Below are positions 24,618 to 33,705 of a DNA stretch of 64,000 nucleotides, piece after piece; position 1 is the stretch's first letter; each line of letters starts with the position of its first letter. The notes beneath the pieces were generated by a model. That model was not told the origin of the DNA. It did no database searches and was given only the letters and a program-made list of their open reading frames with translations. Where the stretch lies: the NCBI GenBank assembly GCA_002353285.1, contig DEJJ01000009.1, positions 7,189 through 71,188 of the forward strand. The letters are read 5' to 3'. The position numbers and the translations under genes are program-made. This DNA is from Porphyromonadaceae bacterium UBA2751 (GTDB lineage: Bacteria > Bacteroidota > Bacteroidia > Bacteroidales > Muribaculaceae).

Positions 24618-25235
24618 ATGGCAAAAGTTCTTTTAATCAACGGCTCGCCTCGCAAGCAGGGCAACACTTTTGTGGCTCTCAGCGAGGTGGCTAAATCCCT
24701 TAATGAGCAGGGCGTTGAAACCGAGATTGCATGGATTGGCACCAAGCCAGTGCGTGGGTGCATTGCTTGCGGCACTTGCAAGGCCAAGGGAAATGGCAAG
24801 TGTGTGTTCGACGACGACATCTGCAACGAGATAATCGATAAAATCAATGCCGCCCAGGCTCTCATTGTGGGCTCGCCTGTCTATTACGGACAGCCTGCAG
24901 GACCTGTTCTGTCGCTCATTCAGCGCGCATTCTTCGCTGGTGCTCAGGTCGATAACAAGCCAGCAGCTGCAATCACTGTGTGTCGCCGGGGGGGCTCCAC
25001 AGCAGCGTTTCAGGCTCTCCAGATGCCGTTCCAAATGGTGAACATGCCACTCGTAACATCTCAATACTGGAACATCGCCTTCGGCATGGACCAGGGCGAG
25101 GCTTCGCTTGACACCGAGGGCATGCAGACGATGCGACAGCTGGCATCTAACATGGCATGGCTGCTGCGTAGCATCCAGTCGCAACCTGCTCCTAAGGTCG
25201 AGGATGATTGGAAGGGCATGAATTTTATCAGATAA
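24618..25235 (+). CDS. flavodoxin-like NAD(P)H-dependent FMN reductase
   Basis: 205 residues. FMN-binding flavodoxin fold: VLLINGSPRKQGNTFVAL phosphate loop at the N-terminus, ALIVGSPVYYGQPAGPV, and AITVCRRGGST for the isoalloxazine ring. A cluster of cysteines RGCIACGTCKAKGNGKCVF (about residues 49-67) is like that of iron-sulfur flavoproteins and related reductases, so an Fe-S site is possible but could also be structural. It probably reduces quinones, flavins or nitro compounds. It is the first of three same-strand genes that overlap one another. Confidence 0.85.
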   Translation: MAKVLLINGSPRKQGNTFVALSEVAKSLNEQGVETEIAWIGTKPVRGCIACGTCKAKGNGKCVFDDDICNEIIDKINAAQALIVGSPVYYGQPAGPVLSLIQRAFFAGAQVDNKPAAAITVCRRGGSTAAFQALQMPFQMVNMPLVTSQYWNIAFGMDQGEASLDTEGMQTMRQLASNMAWLLRSIQSQPAPKVEDDWKGMNFIR

Positions 25236-26023
25236 GAGTGTTAAAGGTTTCATCTTCAACGGCTTCTTTTTCCACTGCAAGTGAAGTGGTGGACTTCATG
25301 ATTGCCATTGCCGACGAGCAACAAGCTCAGCACTTGATGCGGTTTTTCAAGACGGCACCAGGCGACTATGGCCATGGCGACATGTTTTTGGGCATTAAGG
25401 TGCCTGTCACACGAAGTGTTATAGCTCGATGCAAGTCGCTGTCAATCAGTGATGTTGGGCAACTGCTGGCATCGCAGTGGCACGAGGTGCGACTGTGTGG
25501 CTTGCTGGTGCTGGTGGCACAGTTTCAGGCTCTCACCACGAAGCGTTATCTCAATGATGCCACTGCCATTGCTCAACGCGATGCGTTGGTTGATTTTTAC
25601 ATAAGCCATGCAAACAGTGCCAACAACTGGGACCTGGTCGACCTCTCGGTCTACAAAATCCTGGGCGAGTGGCTCTTGTTGCCTTCACAGCTCAGCCCTG
25701 ACGAGAAACTGAGCATTGTCGACCGGCTCGCTGGCAGCGACAACCTGTGGGAGCAGCGCATGTCCATCGTGTGCACAATGGCGCCGCTCAAGCATGGCGA
25801 TCCATCATTCACGCTGCGCTACGCCCTGTGGCACCTCCACCACACTCACGACCTGATGCACAAGGCAGTTGGGTGGTTGTTGCGCGAGATGGGTAAGCGT
25901 GTAGACATGAATTTGTTGCGCGACTTCTTGCATGACCACGCTCACCACATGCCACGCACCATGTTGCGTTATGCTATTGAAAGAATGTCCGAAGATGAAC
26001 GAAAACTATGGATGACAAAATGA
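25208..26023 (+). CDS. AlkD-like DNA alkylation repair protein (HEAT repeat)
   Basis: 271 residues if ATG 25208 is used; this overlaps the flavoprotein gene by 28 bp. An in-frame GTG at 25238, right behind the upstream stop, is an equally likely start. ALK (HEAT-like) repeats fill the protein; signatures are MRFFKTAPGDYGHGDMFLGI near the N-terminus, WDLVDLSVYKILGEWL and the C-terminal KAVGWLLREMGKR. AlkD-type proteins excise positively charged alkylated bases without flipping them. Conserved acidic and aromatic residues (NNWDLVD) are present, suggesting activity. Position between a flavoprotein and an EamA exporter suggests a stress-related cluster (inference). Confidence 0.85.
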   Translation: MEGHEFYQIRVLKVSSSTASFSTASEVVDFMIAIADEQQAQHLMRFFKTAPGDYGHGDMFLGIKVPVTRSVIARCKSLSISDVGQLLASQWHEVRLCGLLVLVAQFQALTTKRYLNDATAIAQRDALVDFYISHANSANNWDLVDLSVYKILGEWLLLPSQLSPDEKLSIVDRLAGSDNLWEQRMSIVCTMAPLKHGDPSFTLRYALWHLHHTHDLMHKAVGWLLREMGKRVDMNLLRDFLHDHAHHMPRTMLRYAIERMSEDERKLWMTK

Positions 26024-26919
26024 GAGTTGAGAAGTCTAAAAACAACAATTGGTTATACCATCTTATCGCCATCCTGGTGATAGTGGCATGGGGTGTGTCA
26101 TTTCCGTTTACTAAAATTCTGCTAACCAACGGCATCACTCCAACCGAGATCTTCGTCTACCGCTCATTGGTGGCCTATCTGGGCTTGTTGGTGTTCTCAC
26201 GCTTCAAGGTCTCCTTCTGGGGATGGTGCGACGAGGCACTGGCGTTGCTGTGTGGCCTCACCGGTGGGGCCTTGTATTTCATTCTGCAAAATGTGGCTCT
26301 CAACATGACACAGCTCAGCGACGTGGTGATAGTCATAGCCATCAACCCACTGCTAACCACAATCTTGGCTGCAATCTTCCTCAAGGAAGAGCACTTCTCG
26401 TGGAAGATTCTCCTTAGCTCGGTGGTGGCCTTTGCCGGTGTGGCTGTTGTCACTTTTCGCGATGGCTTCGAGTGGGGGAGCACGCTGCTGGCCAATGTGC
26501 TGGCTTTCTTAGCTGCCCTGTCATGGTCGGTCTACAGTGTCATGCTCAAGCGGGTGCAAGGCCGGCACAGCACTCTCGACATCACTCGCAAGGTAATGAT
26601 CTACGGCTTTTTATGTGCTTTGCCTTTGATGTTCTTCCAGCCATTGACGCCACTGTCCACTCTCTTGCGACCCGACCTGCTTGCCAACATGCTATTCCTC
26701 GCGCTAATATGTTCGATGGCTGCATTCTTCATTTGGAATCTTGTTATCAAGAAGATTGGCGCCATCCGCTCAAGCAACTACCTCTATCTCGACCCGATAG
26801 TCTCAATAGTGATGGGTGTCATACTCTTGGGCGAGAAAGTCACCACAGTAGCTGTGCTTGGATGCACACTGGTACTCGTGGGAGTAATCATGGTAGAAAA
26901 ATTAACCGATAAGAAATAA
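26008..26919 (+). CDS. EamA/DMT-family transporter
   Basis: 303 residues, ten predicted membrane helices as two five-helix EamA repeats. The first repeat starts IAILVIVAWGVSFPFTKILL and contains VYRSLVAYLGLLVF; the second starts LLANVLAFLAALSWSVYSVM and ends IVSIVMGVILLGEKVTTVAV. Members export amino acids, nucleobases or toxic metabolites; the substrate here is unknown. The start overlaps the AlkD gene by 16 bp, so the three genes are probably one transcript. Confidence 0.85.
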   Translation: MDDKMRVEKSKNNNWLYHLIAILVIVAWGVSFPFTKILLTNGITPTEIFVYRSLVAYLGLLVFSRFKVSFWGWCDEALALLCGLTGGALYFILQNVALNMTQLSDVVIVIAINPLLTTILAAIFLKEEHFSWKILLSSVVAFAGVAVVTFRDGFEWGSTLLANVLAFLAALSWSVYSVMLKRVQGRHSTLDITRKVMIYGFLCALPLMFFQPLTPLSTLLRPDLLANMLFLALICSMAAFFIWNLVIKKIGAIRSSNYLYLDPIVSIVMGVILLGEKVTTVAVLGCTLVLVGVIMVEKLTDKK

Positions 26920-26920
26920 A

Positions 26921-26963
26921 ACTCAAAAACTCAAAACTCACAACTCATAACTCAAAACTCACA
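26921..26963. repeat. short ACTCA-based direct repeats before the carbonic anhydrase gene
   Basis: The whole 45-bp space between the transporter and the carbonic anhydrase gene is built of variants of CTCAAAA/CTCACAA (about five units). No ribosome-binding site is recognisable within it. Confidence 0.6.
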
Positions 26964-27506
26964 ATGATTGACGAGATATTAAAATTCAATCACGACTTTG
27001 TCGCTCGAGGCGACTACAAGCAATATGTTGCCGACAAGTATCCTAACAAGAAACTGGCTGTGCTCAGTTGCATGGACACTCGACTCACCGAACTCTTGCC
27101 TGCTGCACTGGGGCTTAAGAACGGTGATGCTAAAATCATCAAGAATGCCGGTGGACTCATCATGTCGCCTTACGATAGCGCTATGCGGTCGCTACTGGTG
27201 GCAGTCTATGAACTTGGTGTAGAGGAAATTATGGTTATAGCACACACCACCTGTGGCGCATGCCACATGTCGTTTAGCGAATTTGAGCACCACATGCTCG
27301 ACCGTGGCATTAGCGAGGACACTCTTTCCACTATCAAGCACAGTGGCATCGATCTCGACCAGTGGCTCGAGGGGTTTCACGACACCCATCAGTCGGTTAT
27401 CAACACTGTCGCTACCATTAGCAACCATCCGCTGCTGCCACGCGACGTCATAGTGCGTGGATTCATCATCGACTCCATCACTGGCGCCCTCAACGAAGTG
27501 CAATAA
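26964..27506 (+). CDS. beta-class carbonic anhydrase
   Basis: 180 residues. It interconverts CO2 and bicarbonate. Zinc ligands and dyad are visible: C36, D38 and R40 in LSCMDTR, H94 and C97 in AHTTCGAC. NAGGLI and SMRSLLVAVYELG (here AMRSLL) follow the family pattern. The length is that of the short, mostly Gram-positive/Bacteroidetes clade. It may supply bicarbonate for succinate-pathway carboxylations (inference). Confidence 0.9.
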   Translation: MIDEILKFNHDFVARGDYKQYVADKYPNKKLAVLSCMDTRLTELLPAALGLKNGDAKIIKNAGGLIMSPYDSAMRSLLVAVYELGVEEIMVIAHTTCGACHMSFSEFEHHMLDRGISEDTLSTIKHSGIDLDQWLEGFHDTHQSVINTVATISNHPLLPRDVIVRGFIIDSITGALNEVQ

Positions 27507-27568
27507 CGATTAACGCAATTTCGCAGAATTTTTTCGCACCTAACTCACCTACTATAAAAAATAATATG

Positions 27569-27576
27569 TACCTTTG
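27569..27576 (+). promoter_or_regulatory. -7 box of the AtoE-like gene
   Basis: TACCTTTG, 128 bp before the start codon, giving a leader of about 120 nt. The leader contains a possible stem near 27640-27660 but no known riboswitch was recognised. Confidence 0.5.
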
Positions 27577-27703
27577 CACCCCTCTAACCGAAAAAACAAT
27601 TATTTAATAATTTCAAGTTGGGGTCTATAACTTAATTGAAATGAATCTTGTGTTTCATCTTTTCTTTTTTTTATAGATCTCAATTCTAACAAGTCAGTCT
27701 AAA

Positions 27704-29050
27704 ATGATTAAATTCTGCGTGCGTCTTGTGCAACGTTGGTTGCCTGAACCGTTCATTTTCGCCATTCTGCTCACCTTTGTGGCAGCACTTGTGGCTATGC
27801 CATTGTGTCACCAATCACCACTCGAAGTTGTTGAACATTGGGGAGGTGGTGTCTGGAATCTGCTGGAGTTTGCCATGCAGATGGCTTTAGTGCTTGTGTG
27901 CGGCTCAACATTGGCAGCAGCACCAGTTATCAAGCGTGCCATTGCTGCAATGGCGCGCCTGCCGCAGAGTGCCCCAGCTGCAATAGCTCTTGTGACCGTG
28001 GTGTCGGCATTAGCATGCTGGCTCAACTGGGGATTTGGACTTATCGTTGGCGTTGTGTTTGCCAAGGCTATAGCTCGTCAGCGTCCCGACGTCGACTACC
28101 GACTTCTTATCGCTTCGGCCTACAGTGGCTTCGTCGTGTGGCATGCAGGCATCTCGGGCTCAATACCTCTCACAATGGCCACACCTGGCGAATCGCTCGC
28201 AACTGCAACCAATGGTGCGCTCACAGCTCCTGTGCCACTGGCACACACCATCCTCGACTGGCACAACTTGGCTACTGTGCTGCTTGTGATAATTGGCATC
28301 ACCATCGCTAACACATTGATGCACCCCAAGAAAGGCATCCTTACCATCGACCCGGCTCTCTTGAAGGACGATGACAATATCGATACCAGTGTCTCCACTT
28401 CAACCAAGACCCCTGCACAGCGCCTCGAGCAGAGCAAGTTGCTCTCATGGCTTGTGGCACTGATGCTCGTGGCCTATCTCGTGATTCACCTTGGTGTGAA
28501 CGATGCCAATTTAGACCTTGGCGGCGTTATCATGATATTCCTTGCGCTCGGTCTCATGTTGCATCCCACGCCAGTTCACTATGTGCGTGCCTTCAGCAAA
28601 GCCACCACTGGTGCTGCAGGAATCATTTTGCAGTTCCCATTCTATGCAGGTATCATGGGCATCTTTACTGGCGTCGGCGTGAGTGGCATCAGCCTGGGTG
28701 CTGTGATGGCTCAGGCTTGTGTGGAAATCAGTACCCCCGTGACCTATCCGTTGCTCACTTTCCTGTGTGCTGCTGTGCTCAACCTGTTTGTGCCAAGTGG
28801 CGGTGGTCATTGGGCTGTGCAGGCGCCTATTATGTTCACCGCTGGTGCCAGCCTGGGCGTGGACCCTGGACTGACGGGAATGGCGATTTCATGGGGCGAC
28901 GCGTGGACCAATCTCATACAGCCCTTCTGGGCACTCCCAGCCTTGGCGATAGCTCGCCTTGACGCGAAGGACATCATGGGTTACTGTCTCATCGACCTTC
29001 TCATCACTGGTGTCATCATCTGCGCTGGCATGTTGATATGGGCAATATAG
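27704..29050 (+). CDS. atoE: short-chain fatty acid transporter (AtoE family)
   Basis: 448 residues, polytopic (about 11-12 helices). Signatures of the AtoE/short-chain fatty acid permease family are the N-terminal RWLPEPFIFAILLTFVAAL, WLNWGFGLIVG, HAGISGSIPLT, PFYAGIMGIF, and the C-terminal VPSGGGHWAVQAPIM and GDAWTNLIQPFWALP. It is predicted to import short-chain acids such as acetoacetate or butyrate by symport; the export direction is possible in a fermenter. Followed by a strong terminator. Confidence 0.85.
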   Translation: MIKFCVRLVQRWLPEPFIFAILLTFVAALVAMPLCHQSPLEVVEHWGGGVWNLLEFAMQMALVLVCGSTLAAAPVIKRAIAAMARLPQSAPAAIALVTVVSALACWLNWGFGLIVGVVFAKAIARQRPDVDYRLLIASAYSGFVVWHAGISGSIPLTMATPGESLATATNGALTAPVPLAHTILDWHNLATVLLVIIGITIANTLMHPKKGILTIDPALLKDDDNIDTSVSTSTKTPAQRLEQSKLLSWLVALMLVAYLVIHLGVNDANLDLGGVIMIFLALGLMLHPTPVHYVRAFSKATTGAAGIILQFPFYAGIMGIFTGVGVSGISLGAVMAQACVEISTPVTYPLLTFLCAAVLNLFVPSGGGHWAVQAPIMFTAGASLGVDPGLTGMAISWGDAWTNLIQPFWALPALAIARLDAKDIMGYCLIDLLITGVIICAGMLIWAI

Positions 29051-29132
29051 ATGAATGCTCTGGATTTTTTAATGTGAGTTCATTACATTGTTAATCAACT
29101 TTGTGCGGTAAATACCTCTATATCAGAGTTGT

Positions 29133-29190
29133 AAAAACAACTATGACAACCTTTTCTCAACCCGAGACAGGTTGTTACAGTTGTTTTTTT
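29133..29190 (+). terminator. terminator of the AtoE-like gene
   Basis: AAAACAACT-atg-ACAACC pairs with GGTTGT-tac-AGTTGTTTT around an 18-base loop, with T continuing to 29190. Confidence 0.75.
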
Positions 29191-29299
29191 AATACTGCTT
29201 TATTATTAATAAGGTATTACCTTTGCCTCATGCATCCACGCACGAGGTCATTGACATAATTATATCAAGTAAAGGAGAGAGAAAAAAGAGAGAAGAAAG

Positions 29300-29500
29300 G
29301 TGATTCCACTGATTCCATGATTCCACTGATTCCATGCAAAACAACAAATTGTTGTCAATGTTGTTTCCATGTTGTAAAAGTTGATTCCATGATTCCATGA
29401 TTCCATCGCTTCCTAGCATTTCTAGCATTTCTAGCATTTCTAGTATTTCTAGCATTTCCTAAAAAATTCCACTGATTCCACTGATTCCATGATTCCATGC
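29300..29500. repeat. two interleaved minisatellites (ATTCCACTG/ATTCCATG and TAGCATTTC)
   Basis: About 14 units of ATTCCATG or ATTCCACTG occur in three blocks between 29300 and 29500. Between two blocks sits a perfect 9-bp tandem array of TAGCATTTC, five units at 29414-29458 (unit four has one change). The rest of the 735-bp gap between genes (29051-29785) holds the atoE terminator and the promoter of the next gene. Confidence 0.8.
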
Positions 29501-29661
29501 AAAGCCACCAAAAAGTTGTGAAAGTTGTTTCTTGGCTTGGGAGAGTTGTTTAATTCCACCATTCCAACGATTGATTAACGCAATCTCTAAAACATTAACC
29601 AGATTGCCGATTTTTGTTCACTTTTTTCACACAAAATCGCGAAAATATCGCTTTTTTTATC

Positions 29662-29669
29662 TATATTTG
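29662..29669 (+). promoter_or_regulatory. -7 box of the fused dehydrogenase gene
   Basis: TATATTTG matches TAnnTTTG, 117 bp before the start codon. Confidence 0.5.
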
Positions 29670-29785
29670 CAATGTCACAGGATTTCGATAACTTTTGTTT
29701 GTACTTTTTATTTAAAAAGAAGTCTGTGTTTACTTTCTGATATTTAATAGCTTAACTATACACAATAACCATTAAAACATTCATC

Positions 29786-32700
29786 ATGTATAAGATTGAA
29801 ACTCATCCCATTCTTGATCTTCCTAAGGAGGAATTCGTCGAATTCCAGTACGAAGGGAGAACCGTTCGCGGTCAGAAAGGCAAAACCATTGCTGCAGCCC
29901 TTCATCAAGCAGGATTAATCGTGCACAGCCATAGTACATCGGGCCGTAATCGTAGTCTTGAGTGCGGTATCGGTAAGTGCGGTGCATGCGAAATGCTTGT
30001 CGACGGCCAGGTGCGTCGCATCTGTATCACCAGTGTTGATGGCGTGAAAGAGGTTCGTGAGATCCCCAAAGACTATATGCCTGAGGGCAAGCCCCGTGCA
30101 GCCAGTGAGACTAAGATTTATAAGACCACAGTAGCCATCATAGGTGGTGGCCCTGCGGGACTTGCATGCCGCGAGCAACTCACGGCATTGGGTATTCCCA
30201 ATATTGTGGTCGACAACAATGCTACCGAGGGTGGACAGTTCAACATGCAGACTCACCAGTTCTTCTTCTTCGAGAAGGAGCAAAAGTTTGGTGGTATGCG
30301 TGGTTTTGATATAGCTAAAACTTTAGCGGGCGACAGCCACGATGGCATCTTGCTCAACAACACCGTGTGGGATTTGCTCGAAGGTCGTCGCATTGCTCTT
30401 AAGAATATAGTTACCCAAGAGGTTAGCTACATCGATGCCGATCATCTGGTAGTAGCCACAGGTGCTGTGCCATTCATGCCAGTGTTTGAGAACGATGACG
30501 TGCCCGGAGTTTACACTGCTGCCGTGTTCCAGAAGATGATGAACCAGGAGCACACTCTGCTGGGCAAGCGAGTGCTCACTGTGGGTGCTGGCAACATTGG
30601 TTACCTCACCAGCTATCAGGCAATGCAGGCTGGTGCAACAATCAAGGCCATCATCGAGGGTATGGACCACGAGGGGGGCTTCCCAGTTCAAGCCAACCGT
30701 GTGCGCCGTTTGGGTATTCCCATCATGACTTCACATGTGCTAATTCGTGCCATTCCTAATGATGACTACACTGGCGTTACTGGCGCAGTGATTGCCGAGT
30801 GCCGCAATTTCCAACCGATTCCTGGCACTGAGCGTGTGATCGACGACATCGATATTATCAACATCTGCACGGGGCTTATCCCTGATAATCAATTGCTAGT
30901 GAAAGGCCGTTCAGTATTCGGTCGCAACGTCTATGGTGCCGGCGATGCCGTGCGCATTGGCGAGGGCACTAGTGCTGTGCTGCGTGGCAAGCAAGTGGCC
31001 TATGAAGTTGCACAGGAGATGGGCATTCGTTTCCCCTATGAGGACTACCTCGATGTCTCACGACAGTACATCGACTCACAGCAGCGACCTGTGCGACTGC
31101 TCGACGAGCCACGCATCCCAAGCGAGGATCGTATGGCTGCCAAGCCCTATGTGAAAATCAACTGCCTCTACGGCTTCGCTTGCAACCCTTGCACCTTCTC
31201 ATGTCCGCAAGGTGCTATCAGCAAGCCCACTACTTCGTCGGTGCCTATGGTCGACTACGATAAGTGCATCGGCTGCATGCAGTGCGTCAATCACTGTCCA
31301 GGATTGGCAATCTTTGGCTACGACAAGCGCAAGAATGTGGCGTTCCTGCCAGTAGAGTATGAGGTGGAAGAGGGCAAGGAAGTGTTCCTGGTTGACGACA
31401 ACGGTGCCAAGGTGGGAGAGGGCACAATAGAGAAAGTGCTCAAGAAGGACAACAAGACCAATGTTGCCCGTGTTAAAGTCTCTCAGGTGGATGAGCTTAA
31501 CAACGTGAACGGATTCATCCTCAAGGAACGCTATCCTGAGCCATTGAACCTGCGCCCACTCACTGACCCCGAGGAAGGCAAGGCATTCGTTTGCCACTGC
31601 GAGGATGTGGATGTGAAAACTCTGCTTGCTGTGGTTGGTGACCGCAAGTTTATATCAGTCGACGAGCTAAAGCACACCACTCGCATGGGTATGGGGCCAT
31701 GCCGTGGCAAGCGTTGCGTGTCACGTGCAAAACAAATTCTGCGAGCTCATGGCATTGAGGTCACTGGCGACAGCACACCACGTGCGCCACTGGCCAATCA
31801 AGTGACCTTGGGCGATGTGTATAATGGCGAGTCAAAGGAAACCTTCGTCTTTGAACATGGATCAGTAATCGAGAAAGCCGAGACCGAAATCTTAGTTGCT
31901 GGTGGTGGTATGGCAGGTAGCGCTGCTTTCCGTTACTTTGCCGAAGCTGGCAAGCGTGTAATCCTTGTCAACTACGACCGGGGCTCCACTTGGCGATGCA
32001 TCGGTGGTGGGCGTCCAGCTTTCTCTAACCCTGACATCAGCGACATTGCTATGCACAACTTGGAAATCTTCCGCAACGATCAGGAGCATTGCAACATCGA
32101 CCTGAAGATGACACGATATGTCAACCTTGTGCACGATGATGCCACTTATCGCTCTCTCGATGCTTCACGAGCATGGAGCGAGGCCTACATGATTGACCGC
32201 AAAGATTTCACCAAGGAAATCTCGCCTTACTGGAATCCAAACGATAACATCTACAGCCACGCTTTGATTTCACAAAACTGCTGGCAAGCCACACCAGGAC
32301 GCACAATTGAATATGTGCGCACCGTGGGTAAGCAACATGGTGGTGAGGTGCTCGAGGACTGCGAGGTGCTGCACGTTGAGAAGGCGGGCGACAAATTCCG
32401 CGTGCTGGTGCGTCGACACGACAAGCACTATGTGGAATTCACTTGCGACCATTTCGTCAACGCGATGGGGTGGGGGTCTGAGAAGTTTACCGATATGCTT
32501 GGCATCGACACTCAGCTCTATCCAGTTAAGCATCAGGCTTTCATCACTCGCCGTCTGCCAAACATGGGCGTGAATGGCGACTCGCTCGACATGATTATCG
32601 ACCGTCGTCACTACAAGGGCTTTAATGCCGTCTATGGGCAGCAGTTCCTCCACACAGGGCAAATCATCGGTTGCGTTTCGCCCGACTGTGACCCCTACGA

Positions 32701-33007
32701 GGCACGGCAAAACTTGAAATACAACAGCGAGGCCTTCCTCAAGATTGTGAGCGAGATGTTTGCACAGTGGATTCCCAATCTGGCATCAGTTGGTTTCCAT
32801 GCAGTGTGGGCTGGCTACTACATCGAGCCACGCTACATCATCGATCCCGAAGTGGGATTGCTCACGGGCTTGCGTGGTCATGGTTTCATGCTTGGTCAGT
32901 ATCTTGCTAAACTTTATGTTGACAAGTATTTAGGCAAGCCTGTCCCCGCCTATATGAAAGACCTCGCCATTGGCGGCAATGGTCTGAGCGAGAACGCCTT
33001 CCAGTAA
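29786..33007 (+). CDS. fused multi-domain Fe-S/FAD amine (proline/sarcosine/opine-type) dehydrogenase
   Basis: 1073 residues. Domains in order: a [2Fe-2S] Fer2_4 domain with C60, C65, C68 and C80 (ECGIGKCGACEM...RRIC); an NAD(P)/FAD disulfide-oxidoreductase-type domain starting VAIIGGGPAGLACREQL (about 115-430), as in SoxA and HcnB; a two-cluster [4Fe-4S] ferredoxin-like region (FACNPCTFSC and CIGCMQCVNHC, about 465-515); a BFD-like [2Fe-2S] domain (FVCHCEDVD, MGPCRGKRC, about 605-655); and a second FAD domain of DAO type (ILVAGGGMAGSAAF, about 695 to the end), as in SoxB/HcnC. These usually are separate subunits. It should oxidise an amino acid or imino acid and pass electrons through the clusters. 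Substrate unknown. Confidence 0.82.
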   Translation: MYKIETHPILDLPKEEFVEFQYEGRTVRGQKGKTIAAALHQAGLIVHSHSTSGRNRSLECGIGKCGACEMLVDGQVRRICITSVDGVKEVREIPKDYMPEGKPRAASETKIYKTTVAIIGGGPAGLACREQLTALGIPNIVVDNNATEGGQFNMQTHQFFFFEKEQKFGGMRGFDIAKTLAGDSHDGILLNNTVWDLLEGRRIALKNIVTQEVSYIDADHLVVATGAVPFMPVFENDDVPGVYTAAVFQKMMNQEHTLLGKRVLTVGAGNIGYLTSYQAMQAGATIKAIIEGMDHEGGFPVQANRVRRLGIPIMTSHVLIRAIPNDDYTGVTGAVIAECRNFQPIPGTERVIDDIDIINICTGLIPDNQLLVKGRSVFGRNVYGAGDAVRIGEGTSAVLRGKQVAYEVAQEMGIRFPYEDYLDVSRQYIDSQQRPVRLLDEPRIPSEDRMAAKPYVKINCLYGFACNPCTFSCPQGAISKPTTSSVPMVDYDKCIGCMQCVNHCPGLAIFGYDKRKNVAFLPVEYEVEEGKEVFLVDDNGAKVGEGTIEKVLKKDNKTNVARVKVSQVDELNNVNGFILKERYPEPLNLRPLTDPEEGKAFVCHCEDVDVKTLLAVVGDRKFISVDELKHTTRMGMGPCRGKRCVSRAKQILRAHGIEVTGDSTPRAPLANQVTLGDVYNGESKETFVFEHGSVIEKAETEILVAGGGMAGSAAFRYFAEAGKRVILVNYDRGSTWRCIGGGRPAFSNPDISDIAMHNLEIFRNDQEHCNIDLKMTRYVNLVHDDATYRSLDASRAWSEAYMIDRKDFTKEISPYWNPNDNIYSHALISQNCWQATPGRTIEYVRTVGKQHGGEVLEDCEVLHVEKAGDKFRVLVRRHDKHYVEFTCDHFVNAMGWGSEKFTDMLGIDTQLYPVKHQAFITRRLPNMGVNGDSLDMIIDRRHYKGFNAVYGQQFLHTGQIIGCVSPDCDPYEARQNLKYNSEAFLKIVSEMFAQWIPNLASVGFHAVWAGYYIEPRYIIDPEVGLLTGLRGHGFMLGQYLAKLYVDKYLGKPVPAYMKDLAIGGNGLSENAFQ

Positions 33008-33039
33008 CATCAACTTTCACATAGCACTCACCCAATGAA

Positions 33040-33074
33040 CACCCCCGAAAGCTTTTACAACCCTCTCGGGGGTG
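33040..33074 (+). terminator. hairpin after the fused dehydrogenase gene
   Basis: CACCCCCGA (33040-33048) pairs with TCGGGGGTG (33066-33074). The following sequence is only moderately T-rich. Confidence 0.6.
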
Positions 33075-33155
33075 CTCTTCACAAAATTAGGTGTGGTCAA
33101 TGTAATTGACCGATTGGTACTAAAAAAACTACAACTGGCAAAAAACATTATACTA

Positions 33156-33527
33156 ATGGAAAAAGTGAAAACTACTGAGTTACTACGCACATCGCAAACT
33201 TGGGATGGCGCACAAATCCCCAATTTTCCGCAAGAAAATGCTGAGATAGTATCTATGAGATATGAGTTCCCGCCAGGAGAAAAACTTGGTTGGCATCATC
33301 ATGACGTGATAAACTTTGGCTACGTTCAGCAGGGCGAGCTCACCATTATTGACATCAACGGCAATGTCAAGGTGGTTCGTGAGGGAGAAGCCATTGTTGA
33401 AATGGTCGGGACCATTCACCACGGGGAAAACAATGGAACTGAAACCGTGATACTCATCATGTTCTATGTTCTCAAAAAGGGAGAACACATTTCAGTCCAG
33501 CATCCCGAAATCCCCTCGGCCATTTAA
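33156..33527 (+). CDS. small cupin-domain protein
   Basis: 123 residues from ATG 33156; a start 28 codons upstream is possible but that part is not conserved-looking. A single cupin fold: GEKLGWHHHDVINFGYVQQGEL contains the metal-binding histidines (motif 1), and EMVGTIHHGENNG the motif 2 histidine. Such proteins bind a metal and may act as dioxygenase, isomerase or sensor. It lies behind the fused dehydrogenase on the same strand but a terminator-like hairpin separates the two. Confidence 0.75.
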   Translation: MEKVKTTELLRTSQTWDGAQIPNFPQENAEIVSMRYEFPPGEKLGWHHHDVINFGYVQQGELTIIDINGNVKVVREGEAIVEMVGTIHHGENNGTETVILIMFYVLKKGEHISVQHPEIPSAI

Positions 33528-33705
33528 ATGTGGCACAGCAACGAGTCGGTGAATTTTGCATCCTGTAATTTGTGTCTTTGAATCTTTTGATGATGATGTT
33601 TCTGGCATTATAAAGCCCTATTTCTATATTATAAAACTCTGCTTTAGGCTGTGTGAGATTCCGATTTCTTTGGAAGCAGACAACTTATAAATCTTAGTTT
33701 ATGCT

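Noticed and set aside
29228..29455. 75-codon frame beginning MLEILEMLEMLEML
   Set aside because: It is only the translation of the TAGCATTTC and ATTCCATG tandem repeats.
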